Below, one piece after another: positions 46,984-56,389 of a stretch of 64,000 bases of DNA (positions are counted from its first letter, which is position 1; every line of letters starts with the position of its first letter). The notes under the pieces were generated by a model. That model was not told the origin of the DNA, did no database searches, and saw nothing but the letters and a program-made list of their open reading frames with translations. The position numbers and the translations under genes were made by a program. Source of the stretch: Eggerthellaceae bacterium (GTDB lineage: Bacteria > Actinomycetota > Coriobacteriia > Coriobacteriales > Eggerthellaceae); NCBI GenBank assembly GCA_022791455.1, contig JAAVZC010000001.1:310001-374000 (forward strand). Direction: 5' to 3'.

Positions 46984-48621
46984 ATGCACGATCTCAATCT
47001 TACGCTTTTCTACAAGACATCAATGGATATCGAACTATCCGGTTCTGAGGGGGATGCCTTGTGGTCTCTCGTTTGCGACATACGCAAATGGATGACAAAC
47101 AAGTGGAGTAGTCGTGGAATTGATATACCGGGAGATGTTGCGATCTGGTCCAGCTTCAAGACAGGTTGTCGATTCTCGGATCCGAGCCGTGTAGTGCAGT
47201 TCACCTCTGCCATTTATTATGCGGATGACGGACGGCACCAATGGGCATGCTCAATCATAGAGAATATTACAGAAAGAGGCTATGCTGCAAGAAAATGGGT
47301 GACCGAGATAGGATTCTCATGTGAGTCGTCGCTCAAAGGTACGGTTTCGCTGGTGCTCTCATATGGCGATCAACCGGGATTTCTTGGGCCTTGTCAGGAT
47401 GAGCCCGCCCCATCTATTCCCGGAATCGTGAGACTCCTATTGTCGGACGCGCGGTTGAAGTGTTCGGTATCGGGAGTTGATTTGAGCGCCAATGCGAAGG
47501 AACTAAAGGCCGGTATGTTTCCAATGTTCTGGGCCCTGCTGTCGGACCCAATGCGGGAAACTCCTGTCATCTTTATCAGCCCGAAAGTGAGCGAAGGCAA
47601 GGTCGAGTTGTTGGTTGATCCGCAGATGCTGACCGATGCTGTGGGTCCAAGCGCTCTTGTCTATTACACGAATAGCGTCGAGTTCATTGAGGAGATGTCG
47701 GCGACTATTCCTGAGCGTTCTTATCGATGTACCAATGGCACGGTGCGGGTCTACGCTGGGCGCTTACGCGTCGACGATCCGAAGGATCAATATCGTCATC
47801 GATTCTTTACGGCTGAAGCAATAGAAAAGATGGGCGCTGATGCACTGGTTACGGTATTCCGTCGTGCGTATGCTCAGGATGTCCATTTCTATGAGCGCAT
47901 GGTCAGGATCGATGTTGTTCGTGACATGATCTACCGCTCTAGCCTCGAAAAGCGCGCTAAGCGACAACTTGAGCAAACGGAGGAGTTGGTCCTGGAAATT
48001 GCCGAGGGGGAGCTGCTTAAGAGGTCGGGCGAGGTTGATGCACTGAGGGATGAGAATGATCAGCTAAAAGGTGAGATATTCAATTTGGAGTCAAAAGTTG
48101 GGGCATACGAAGCTGTGTTCGATAACAATTCACCTGATGGCGTCGAGTCGAAAGAGCTGTGGCGTTGGCCGCAAAAACCTTGCGAGGTGGTTGAACTCTT
48201 TCGACGTATCGGTGACGACAAGATCGTGTTTACGTCGCGCGCAATCAGATCTTTGGATGATTGTCGCAGCTCTGAGGGGACCATCTGGGATGCACTTCGT
48301 GATCTTAGGCTGATCGCGTACGAATTGCTCTCTTCTGATGATCGTGTCGACATCGTTCGGGAGTTCAACAGCCGTTCGAGGTTCGAGTATGCGCATGGAT
48401 CGGGCATGATGACTCGCAAGGACAACGCACTTATGCGGCAGTATTTCGACGAGTACGATGGGCGCAAAATCAGCGTGGAGGCTCATATTAAGAGCGGCAG
48501 CAAAGAGACAGATCCGAAGTTTATCCGCGTCTATTTCGCCTATGATGCTCCAACTCGTCGTATTGTTGTTTCGCATATAGGATCACACTTGGATACATAT
48601 TCGACAAGGTTTAGACATTGA
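46984..48621 (+). CDS. Uncharacterised protein, central coiled coil, possible RelE-like C-terminus
   Basis: 545-aa ORF with SD aaagaggag; coiled coil EGELLKRSGEVDALRDENDQLKGEIFNLESKV; C-term FIRVYFAYDAPTRRIVVSHIGSHLDTYST. Confidence 0.75.
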   Translation: MHDLNLTLFYKTSMDIELSGSEGDALWSLVCDIRKWMTNKWSSRGIDIPGDVAIWSSFKTGCRFSDPSRVVQFTSAIYYADDGRHQWACSIIENITERGYAARKWVTEIGFSCESSLKGTVSLVLSYGDQPGFLGPCQDEPAPSIPGIVRLLLSDARLKCSVSGVDLSANAKELKAGMFPMFWALLSDPMRETPVIFISPKVSEGKVELLVDPQMLTDAVGPSALVYYTNSVEFIEEMSATIPERSYRCTNGTVRVYAGRLRVDDPKDQYRHRFFTAEAIEKMGADALVTVFRRAYAQDVHFYERMVRIDVVRDMIYRSSLEKRAKRQLEQTEELVLEIAEGELLKRSGEVDALRDENDQLKGEIFNLESKVGAYEAVFDNNSPDGVESKELWRWPQKPCEVVELFRRIGDDKIVFTSRAIRSLDDCRSSEGTIWDALRDLRLIAYELLSSDDRVDIVREFNSRSRFEYAHGSGMMTRKDNALMRQYFDEYDGRKISVEAHIKSGSKETDPKFIRVYFAYDAPTRRIVVSHIGSHLDTYSTRFRH

Positions 48622-48643
48622 TGGATCCTTTTTATATAGGGAG

Positions 48644-49267
48644 ATGATAGCATTGATATGCAATAGCGGCAGGGATTGGAAAGCGGGTCTTCTGGGGCGG
48701 CTGTACTGGTTTTCTGTGGCCCTTATTTCTCTGCTGCTTGCAATGGCTTCGACTATGGGCGCGGTGCTGCTTGTGGCTGTCGCATTGGAGTCAGCGAAGA
48801 GTGGAGCAGCGTATATACCGGAGGTCTCCAGCTCTCCTTGGTCGGCCATTGCCGTGTATGTCGCGGTCTTTGCGCTGATTTTTGGTGGCGTCTATCTCTT
48901 GGCCGGCGCGGTTCAAGGAGATCGCGCGGTAAGAGACAAAATCGCTCCATATTTTCTGTTGTCGCTTGGTGTTGCGATTTTTGTGGGGTATGGGGCAATT
49001 CAGTTTTGGATTGTTATTAGCTCCAACATCGTTATGGCGTTCGTACTCTTGGCGTGGTTTGGTATTGCTTGCTTTTGTGTTTCCATATTCGCCGATGCTG
49101 GAGCGAAGCAAGGCCACGACGAATTGCGACGAGCGGCAGTTGATTTCATCGCTATTTTTTCTCTGGCTTTGACGGTGTGTCTTGGTTTGCTCGGATTGCT
49201 GAACGATTGGGGCGTTGTCGATTCGCGGCAGCTTCTTCATGCATTCCTTTTGCGGTTTGGAAGCTAA
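48644..49267 (+). CDS. Uncharacterised membrane protein, about 5 TM
   Basis: 207 aa with repeated hydrophobic segments; 22 nt after the upstream gene. Confidence 0.6.
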   Translation: MIALICNSGRDWKAGLLGRLYWFSVALISLLLAMASTMGAVLLVAVALESAKSGAAYIPEVSSSPWSAIAVYVAVFALIFGGVYLLAGAVQGDRAVRDKIAPYFLLSLGVAIFVGYGAIQFWIVISSNIVMAFVLLAWFGIACFCVSIFADAGAKQGHDELRRAAVDFIAIFSLALTVCLGLLGLLNDWGVVDSRQLLHAFLLRFGS

Positions 49268-49457
49268 ACGTCCGGAGCTAATTAGCTGAGTTGTTGGAGG
49301 GCGAAATGGCGACGCCATGCACGCGGAATAGGGGGAGTACTAATGCTGTTTTAAATCCTGCCAGGCTCTCAGCAGAAGCTGTCTATGCGGCAGGTTTAGA
49401 CTCGGCCATGGCTTTCTAGGATAGGGCCCCCTTTACCCCCATCAAAATTACGCCGTC

Positions 49458-50123
49458 CTAACATCCGCCGGCTAGCTCTTTATCGATTTCTTTGAGTTGA
49501 GAGACTGTGCAGAAATAGTCCCCCGTGGGGAATCTTCCGCCTCCAGCTAGCAAATCCGAAGAAGGATTAACTGCCATTCCCAGGAAGTCGGCATACAGGG
49601 CAACAAGCTTCTCGACATCGTCTAGGCAGGATTCCATTTCGTTCTTGACGAAAAAGTCACCAACAATCTCTTTTCCGACCATCCAATCTCCGATCGGAGG
49701 AAATGCGCTGTTTGGTCCAGAGGAATTATTCTTGTAATGAACAAGCTCATTGCGCATTCGAAATAGTCTATGGGCATCCCGCCAACAGGATTTTGATTTT
49801 ATCTTCGCAAGAGCTTGAGGGTTCTTCGAGAACAAAACCTCCAGCTTTAGCCCCTCTCCCCCTTTAATGACCTCACCTTCTGGATCGAAGTCGAAGCATT
49901 TGCGTAAAAGTGAGTTCAGGCTTGCTTCGTAAAAACATGTCCCCATAACGGCAGCGATAAAGCCATGTTTTAGATTTTTGCGAAATGCCTCATCGTCAGG
50001 AAGCCTCACTCCTTTGCCCAAGTCGACACTTGCGTCATAATTAGAATTTGTCATTTTGCTTATGCTGGATCTCGCAAGCTCAAGAGCTGCAGCCTCTATA
50101 TTGATGCACCAAGACCATGCCAT
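49458..50123 (-). CDS. HEPN-domain protein (MAE_28990/RiboL-PSP-HEPN-like)
   Basis: HEPN Rx4H motif in FRMRNELVHYKNN; all-alpha N-terminal region. Confidence 0.65.
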   Translation of the reverse strand: MAWSWCINIEAAALELARSSISKMTNSNYDASVDLGKGVRLPDDEAFRKNLKHGFIAAVMGTCFYEASLNSLLRKCFDFDPEGEVIKGGEGLKLEVLFSKNPQALAKIKSKSCWRDAHRLFRMRNELVHYKNNSSGPNSAFPPIGDWMVGKEIVGDFFVKNEMESCLDDVEKLVALYADFLGMAVNPSSDLLAGGGRFPTGDYFCTVSQLKEIDKELAGGC

Positions 50124-50222
50124 CTCTACCGACCCTCTCTGCGCCATAGATCTTTGTGCTCAGACAATCCGCAAATGCTCTTGGCTGTCTGAGCAAACAC
50201 TTGTTCTGGCAATTCATCTATC

Positions 50223-50735
50223 TTAGTTGGCGATAAATCTCTGATCAGGCTCAAGCTTAGAAACGATGTTTTCGATATGGCAAGGGATTGGTGATTCCCG
50301 GGGGTCGTAATCATTTATCCTGAGTCTAAACCAGCACTCCGGGTTAACTATCCTTCCGGTCAAATCAAACTTTAATTGCGTTATAAGAACCGAAATAAGG
50401 GAAATTGTGTAGAAGGGATCTGCTGGGTTTTCGGGGGTAACATGCCGAAAATTATTCTCCTGAAAGGCGACTATGATTTTTATTGCATCTGGAGAGCCGT
50501 AGGCATAGATTGTTGACAGGAGTTGCTTCATGGAGTCAGGATCCAGCTTTCCACTTTCTATATCATCTATCAATCCGGCTACTCTGAACGGGAGATCGTT
50601 GATCTTCGCCAAGCTTTGCTGTTCGTACATTCTCGCGGTCTCCTCCTTCAGATTCTTCTTTGAGAGCCAATACGAAACTGCAATTCCGATAAGAGTTACA
50701 GCCGATGTGATTCCGCATGCGATTAGGGTATCCAT
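50223..50735 (-). CDS. Small single-TM protein of unknown function
   Basis: MDTLIACGITSAVTLIGIAVSYWLSKKNLKEE signal anchor then soluble domain. Confidence 0.55.
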   Translation of the reverse strand: MDTLIACGITSAVTLIGIAVSYWLSKKNLKEETARMYEQQSLAKINDLPFRVAGLIDDIESGKLDPDSMKQLLSTIYAYGSPDAIKIIVAFQENNFRHVTPENPADPFYTISLISVLITQLKFDLTGRIVNPECWFRLRINDYDPRESPIPCHIENIVSKLEPDQRFIAN

Positions 50736-50933
50736 TTGCTCTTCCTGTCTTCCGAAGCACTGTATGGGTAAATCGAAATTATTCTAGTCGAATCTGCTTA
50801 GTGTTGGCGTCAGGCAGATTTAGCAACATAAGGTTAGGCGAGAATAGCCAAAATCAAGCCAATCAATAATAGCCGATGAGTCGTCGTTGGCCCTACGCTG
50901 GTGTACGCCAATACGACAGCAGATAGGAGGGCT

Positions 50934-51074
50934 CTGAATGACAGCGAACGCAGCGGCCTGCGAGAGATTATGGACAAGGCCATAGAGGAGATGGCCCGCG
51001 AAGCGAGCGAGTCATTTGATCCGCTCCGCATAAACTTGGCCGAACTCCAGAGAAGGACCCTCAGATCAAAGTAG
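50934..51074 (+). pseudogene. Remnant of IS21-like IstA N-terminus
   Basis: Frame reads LNDSERSGLREIMDKAIEEMAREASESFDPLRINLAELQRRT then stop; resembles the IstA N-terminal HTH region. Confidence 0.5.
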
Positions 51075-51346
51075 AGAAAAAAGCGTCTGGCACGCTTTGG
51101 CTTCTGCAGCGATCGACGAGGCTGGTGACTGCATTAATCGTATGACACGCTCTCTATTGATTGCAGGATCGGATGCCGAGATCAATGATGAAACGACGGG
51201 CCTTCAGCGGGAGGGCGTTGAGTGTTCTATTGTGAACGGGGGGTGTTCCTATAGTTTTGTCAACCAGTTTTTCGGTCCGGCTGAAGCACTTCCGGCAATG
51301 CTCGCGCGGGCCCCTCGGGGCCTGCGCTTTTTTGTCCTCCGGCCCG

Positions 51347-51570
51347 CTAGGCCGCGTAGGGCGCCTGGCCCCCCATCGCCGCGTAGATCACCTTCAGCCT
51401 CTTCCTGGCCATCGCCTTCAGCGCTTCCCCGTGGCACAGCCGCGCTCCAAGTTGGCTACGGGCCCGTTCATAGCGACTTCCCCTGCCCTCGTCGCGAGGC
51501 ACGCCCAGTGAGCGGGCTTGCCCACGTCCAGCCCGAGGACAGTGTCGAAGGTGGCGGCATCTCGCGGCAT
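51347..51570 (-). pseudogene. Internally deleted IS110-family transposase remnant
   Basis: N-term MPRDAATFDTVLGLDVGKPAHWACLATRAGEVAMNGPVANLE joins, with a frame change, the C-term HGEALKAMARKRLKVIYAAMGGQAPYAA*. Confidence 0.75.
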
Positions 51571-51786
51571 GGTGGCATCCTTCCGATCGTTGGCCGTTGG
51601 ATGCTGGCTCGCGCGACGTTCGCATTATTTGGCCGTGGCGTTCTTGGTCGGAGGCCCGGCAGGTTCCTATCAGTTGTCAGAGGCAGCGACGCCCGCGTCG
51701 GCAGTCTATCGGGACATATGCCCATCGTAATCCTAGGCAAGGGCGTGGGCCGTCTTGCGCTGGGATTAACTACTTCTTACTGTAAT

Positions 51787-52011
51787 GGGGCAAGGCTTCT
51801 GTTCCGGGTCATCTCGAACAGCTACGAGCGCCACTCCCTCATCATGACCACACATATAGAGTTCGGCAAATGGGGGACGATCCTCGGAGACGACAAGCTG
51901 GCGTTGGCCGCCATCGACCGCGTCGTCCACCACGGACGACTCGTCGAGTTTGGAGGTGAGAGCAAGAGAATAGAGTCTTCACTGATGTTAGAAAAAGCAG
52001 CAAAGGAATAG
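51787..52011 (+). pseudogene. Remnant of IS21-family IstB C-terminus
   Basis: LLFRVISNSYERHSLIMTTHIEFGKWGTILGDDKLALAAIDRVVHHGRLVEFGGESKRI. Confidence 0.8.
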
Positions 52012-52146
52012 CTGTCGGCGTTCGCGGCCGAAGTATCGAAAAAGTCGGTTTACTTTGTCGACTTCAGTCTTGCCAAACACGCTTCGATGCGAGCTAGGAG
52101 CTAGGGGCTGCTGGTACGAAACAACTATCTAAGCATGATTTCAATT

Positions 52147-52190
52147 TATTTGCTATGATAAACCAGATTTCTGGTTTATCATAGCAAATA
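52147..52190. repeat. Perfect inverted repeat, 21-bp arms, 2-nt centre
   Basis: TATTTGCTATGATAAACCAGA-TT-TCTGGTTTATCATAGCAAATA. Confidence 0.97.
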
Positions 52191-52218
52191 TGGTGGCAGA
52201 CCGCAGATGGAGAGAGTA

Positions 52219-53505
52219 ATGTTGCTTGAATATTCGGTCTCTAATTATAAGTCGTTTAACGAAGAAGCGTATTTTGACCTGAGACCTGCCAAGGGAAGAA
52301 TTCTCAACCGGTATCCCGGTAACTATACCGAATTGCCCACCGGCGAGCGCGCTCTAAAAGACGCAATTATCGTGGGTGAGAACGCGGGCGGCAAAAGCAA
52401 CTTCATAGAAAGCGTCGCCTATCTCCGCGACCTTTTGGTTCGAACCGATATGCGGCCCGTGTCGAGGAAGAGTTTGGTCAATTCCGGACGTCTGGCCGAG
52501 TCGGCCAAAGGTGACGATGTCGATGCTCTTGAACAGGGCTTCTCGGTAGGAATTGCTCTGGATAATGCAACCTACACTTACTCTCTGAAGCTCGCGCCAT
52601 GGGGTGTGCTGAGTGAGTCTCTTGAAATGAAAGCAGCCAAGAGAAAACCGGAGACTGTGATTTTCGAAGCGTTGGCAGAGTTGCAGGAGGCATGCGCGGA
52701 TTGCGAAAAGAACGCTGAATGCGAAGTTCGTGAGAGTCAAGAAGTGGCGCAATGCGTTCAGATGAGGCTCGTGTATGGCAAGAAGGGCTCTCTGCGAGAA
52801 AACGATGTGGCCAGAATGAAGGAGTCTCTAGGCGAGGGAGCGCCCGGCCTGATGCTAGTGTGGCTTGCGGCTATAGGGGATGAGCATTGCCGGCGCGTGC
52901 TCAACTGGTTCACTGATGACCTGTTTGTCGTGCGAATGGATTCCTCCCGTTCGATTCAGACGAATCATGAGGTGTCGGATCTGCTTGAGGTTATGGGTTC
53001 AGACGAATACTTAAAAGTGCTTCAGCTGATCGATGCGAGCATCGTGGGATTGACGGTTGATGAAACGCGACCTTTCGACGATAGCGTCATTACGCGAGAA
53101 GATGGCGAGGGAAGGGCATTTGAGAGGATCGTAAAGCAGGATTCGGCCGGTGTGCGTACATTTCTCGTGTGGGCTTATTTTATTTATAAGGTTATTCGCG
53201 AAGGGAAGACCGTCCTGGCAGACGAGATAGATATTACCATCAATCCTGTGTTGTCTGAGCGCGTGCTGGCTCTTATCAACGGCGTCGATCATGACGGGCA
53301 GCTGGTTTTTACTACGCATAACGTGTTCAACCTTACCCTCAGAACCAGTATGAAGGAGCAAATATATTTCATTACGAAGGATCCGACAACGCTAGAGTCG
53401 TCGCTCTATTCTGCTGCAGATTTCAGCGAGATTAGGTATGACGTGAAAGAAGAGCTCTATGAGTTTTATTTGAGCGGCATGCTGGGAGGTACGGTTCATG
53501 TCTAA
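52219..53505 (+). CDS. AAA15-type ATPase (RloA/AbiLi-like)
   Basis: MLLEYSVSNYKSFNEEAYFDLRPAKG; VGENAGGKSNFIESV Walker A; LADEIDITINPVLSERVLALI; TTHNVFNL. Confidence 0.85.
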   Translation: MLLEYSVSNYKSFNEEAYFDLRPAKGRILNRYPGNYTELPTGERALKDAIIVGENAGGKSNFIESVAYLRDLLVRTDMRPVSRKSLVNSGRLAESAKGDDVDALEQGFSVGIALDNATYTYSLKLAPWGVLSESLEMKAAKRKPETVIFEALAELQEACADCEKNAECEVRESQEVAQCVQMRLVYGKKGSLRENDVARMKESLGEGAPGLMLVWLAAIGDEHCRRVLNWFTDDLFVVRMDSSRSIQTNHEVSDLLEVMGSDEYLKVLQLIDASIVGLTVDETRPFDDSVITREDGEGRAFERIVKQDSAGVRTFLVWAYFIYKVIREGKTVLADEIDITINPVLSERVLALINGVDHDGQLVFTTHNVFNLTLRTSMKEQIYFITKDPTTLESSLYSAADFSEIRYDVKEELYEFYLSGMLGGTVHV

Positions 53506-54172
53506 ACATCGTGAAAAGCGCCAACTTGCGAAGAAATGTGTGGTCTACTGCGAGGGGCAGACCGAATTGAATTATGTGCGTGGATTGAAGCGGTGGCTCA
53601 AGAGCGTTGAGCCATCTCTGGATATTATGCTTGATCCGACCGATGTTAAGGGTGGCGGATACTCGGTGATGCTCGATAAAATCAGAACTGCACCCGACTC
53701 GAATTGCATTGCGCGAATTGTGCTTATTGATTTTGATAGGTACAAAAAGCATGCGGGAGAGCGGCCTGTGCTTCGGAGTATATTGGCGGTTTCGCGTGCC
53801 AGCATTAGGAAAAATGTTCCAGTAGTGGTGATTGTTAGCAACGAGAGTTTTGAGTATGTAATATGCTGCCACGACGAAAAATACAATGATGCCGATCCGG
53901 CTACGTTTTTGTGCAGAGAGTGGGGCTACCGTAGCCTCAATGAGTGCAAGTCGGATGATCGAATTTGGGAAAAGTGTTGCAAAGGTTCGCGATCTATTCA
54001 CGTCGCGCTTGAACTGCTCCGGGGAAAACCTTCTATCGTGCGAAACGAGATGGCATTCAGAGAGGGAAAACCGTTTCCCTTCGAGCTTTCGAAAGTGACG
54101 TTTGACGAGAGTCTGGAGGCGTGCCGATGCTCCAATTTCGCCGACCTTGCGCTTGTGGCGGGCATTAAGTAA
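53498..54172 (+). CDS. RloB-family TOPRIM-like protein (AbiLii-like)
   Basis: VVYCEGQTELNYVRGL (TOPRIM Glu); IVLIDFDR; SNESFEYVICCH; overlaps upstream gene by 8 bp. Confidence 0.82.
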   Translation: MSKHREKRQLAKKCVVYCEGQTELNYVRGLKRWLKSVEPSLDIMLDPTDVKGGGYSVMLDKIRTAPDSNCIARIVLIDFDRYKKHAGERPVLRSILAVSRASIRKNVPVVVIVSNESFEYVICCHDEKYNDADPATFLCREWGYRSLNECKSDDRIWEKCCKGSRSIHVALELLRGKPSIVRNEMAFREGKPFPFELSKVTFDESLEACRCSNFADLALVAGIK

Positions 54173-54263
54173 CGGCTGCATGCGAAGGGCTACTGCAGTT
54201 TGCAGAAAAGCCCAGTCCGCATTCGTAGACCGCAGTCCTATGGGAATACGAGGGAGGGTCTAT

Positions 54264-54530
54264 ATGGACGAGTTTGGAAAACTTGAGAGAGGGCGTTGTT
54301 GGTGGCGCTTATCTACGGATGCTTCTCTGATTGTGCTGGGGATAATGCTTGTTCTCGCTGCGCACTCTCTCGGAATGGTCTCCTTTCTACTTCCTGAACT
54401 AAAGCTTGCCCCATCCTCGGATGGTACGAGATTCGCAAAATGGCTCGTTGCTGTTGCTTTTATACTTCTCGCTATCTATCTGGTCGTCGGTTTTCCGCAC
54501 GTATCTCGAATGAGGAAAAAGAATACATGA
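54264..54530 (+). CDS. Small two-TM protein
   Basis: 88-aa ORF, two hydrophobic helices, downstream of the RloB-like gene. Confidence 0.4.
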   Translation: MDEFGKLERGRCWWRLSTDASLIVLGIMLVLAAHSLGMVSFLLPELKLAPSSDGTRFAKWLVAVAFILLAIYLVVGFPHVSRMRKKNT

Positions 54531-54531
54531 T

Positions 54532-54933
54532 TTGCTGAGGAGCGTTTTGGCGGGGATTCACGCGGGCTCTGTCGTAATTGGCTTTCAGTTCTGCAGCCTG
54601 CGGTTGTGTGACCCGTTCGTATTTTTTTGTATCGGCGGTTTTGTGGTCGTTGGTATTCCGATTTTATTGGATTGGCAGATGGCTAGTGAGGAGGATGACG
54701 ATATTAAGGCATGCTCCCTCTATTCGGATGTGTCAAACAAAACGCTTGCTGCGATTGCGTTATGCTGCGCTGTGGTTTTCTTCGCGCCCACTTCTGGTTC
54801 GGTGTGGAACCTGAGTGAACAGCAGCGCGTCTTATCCGCAAATGCTGACCCGTCCCGGACGACGGTTTTTGAATACGACCTGGTTAACGAGATGTCTGTA
54901 GCGCCTGGATCCGACTGGCCGCCTGCTGATTGA
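54532..54933 (+). CDS. Small membrane protein, start uncertain
   Basis: FVFFCIGGFVVVGIPILLDW and LAAIALCCAVVFFAP helices. Confidence 0.35.
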   Translation: MLRSVLAGIHAGSVVIGFQFCSLRLCDPFVFFCIGGFVVVGIPILLDWQMASEEDDDIKACSLYSDVSNKTLAAIALCCAVVFFAPTSGSVWNLSEQQRVLSANADPSRTTVFEYDLVNEMSVAPGSDWPPAD

Positions 54934-55177
54934 GCGATTTTCGGATTTGGGAGCAGGACATCGAAAGAGGAATTCCTGCTTCAGGCCACTTTTAGAGGCT
55001 TGGGCGAGGTCCATGTCTCGCGTAAGGGTATGGCGAGCCTAAGCTGGGGAGTTTGAATCCCATTTACCTTGCACCGTTGTAAAAAACCAAATTAGTTGTC
55101 TGCGCGGCAGTATAGTTCGATAATGGCTCCATCCCGACACGTCGTCTTTTGTTCGCTTGATTCGAGGGAGCCGCTTT

Positions 55178-56389
55178 ATGAAGATCCAATATATATCTTA
55201 TGCCACTGACCAGAACTTTGAGTCGGATGATATTACATGTAGAACGCTTAGTGATCCGCTTGCCTTCGATAATTTTGGCATTACTGTGGTTTCGCTTCAG
55301 GATTATAGAGTGTGGCAGAATACAGATAGCGGGTTTTCGCGGGTCAACTGTATGAAGGATCTTAACAACATCGGCTTAATGACCTCTGCTAGCATTAAGA
55401 GCCTTATTCTTTTCCTCCTGCCGCAAGATTATGTTTTCAAATCGTCGCTGAGCTATGGTGAATATCGTGTTAGCACTCCGATTCGAGTGATTTTGCCTGA
55501 TGTGTCTTCGCTGATTTGCGATTCTTTAGGAATAGACGGCATCACCCTTTCGCCAGGAGCAGAAATTACGCACCTTAACCATGGGGGGTACAGCTCAGCA
55601 TTCTCGATATCGAATATGGAACCGCCTAGCGAGGGCTGTATTTGGCGCGGCAACGGAAACGGTATCACCGTCTTTCGTGCGGGCGATTGTGCTGTGACGA
55701 CAATTCGCATTAAAGATAGCGCAACGCTTTTTGGATTTTTGGAAGATATTGATTTCATAAGAGAGGAGGCTGTGTTCTATCCTGAGTGGCTTAATGAGAT
55801 CTCGATTCTTGATGAGGCGAGCGTCCATGATCGTTTGGAGGCAAATCGTACAGAAATTGCTAAACTCGAGAATGAGTGTGCGTCTCTCGAGGAGCGATTG
55901 GCGGAGTGCAGAAGTAAAAAGCTCATTCTCTGCACAAAGGGCAGTCAGCTTCAGGATAATGTCGTTTCTATGCTTGAGGAGATTTTTCCCCGTGATGAGA
56001 AATTTGTGGATGTAGGAGAAGAAGATTATAGGTTCGAGACAGCGAACCGTGCATTTCTTTTTGAGGTGAAAGGTTCCGAAAAGAGCTTGAAACGCGACCA
56101 TGTTTCTAAAACCGACAATCATGTTCAGGTGTTTTTAGATTCTCGCGACGACGATCGTGCGGAAAAAGTCCCTAAGGGTATTTTGATTTTTTCCGAAGAA
56201 ATAGGGAAACCGCTCTCGGAACATCTTCCTTACGTTGAGGCCCAGATCGATCTTGCGAGAAAGTACGGTGTCTTGGTGATTCCGGCCTTGGGATTTCTGA
56301 GGCTTTATGAAAAAATACTTCAGGGTGAAATCAGTTCTGAGCAAGTGCAGGAGGATTTGTGGAGTAAAACGGGACTCTGGACTGATTGA
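55178..56389 (+). CDS. Uncharacterised protein with coiled coil and candidate PD-(D/E)xK nuclease domain
   Basis: SD gagggag before ATG; C-term VGEEDYRFETANRAFLFEVKGSEKSLKRDHVSKTDNHVQVFLDSR. Confidence 0.65.
   Translation: MKIQYISYATDQNFESDDITCRTLSDPLAFDNFGITVVSLQDYRVWQNTDSGFSRVNCMKDLNNIGLMTSASIKSLILFLLPQDYVFKSSLSYGEYRVSTPIRVILPDVSSLICDSLGIDGITLSPGAEITHLNHGGYSSAFSISNMEPPSEGCIWRGNGNGITVFRAGDCAVTTIRIKDSATLFGFLEDIDFIREEAVFYPEWLNEISILDEASVHDRLEANRTEIAKLENECASLEERLAECRSKKLILCTKGSQLQDNVVSMLEEIFPRDEKFVDVGEEDYRFETANRAFLFEVKGSEKSLKRDHVSKTDNHVQVFLDSRDDDRAEKVPKGILIFSEEIGKPLSEHLPYVEAQIDLARKYGVLVIPALGFLRLYEKILQGEISSEQVQEDLWSKTGLWTD

Noticed and set aside
51097-52011. 304-aa plus-strand ORF
   Set aside because: First two thirds are antisense or noncoding IS110 DNA; only the last 75 aa (IstB C-terminus) resemble a real protein.
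55040-55080. tRNA T-arm-like motif on the minus strand (GGGATTCAAACTCCC)
   Set aside because: No matching acceptor, D or anticodon arms nearby; G53-C61 pair absent.
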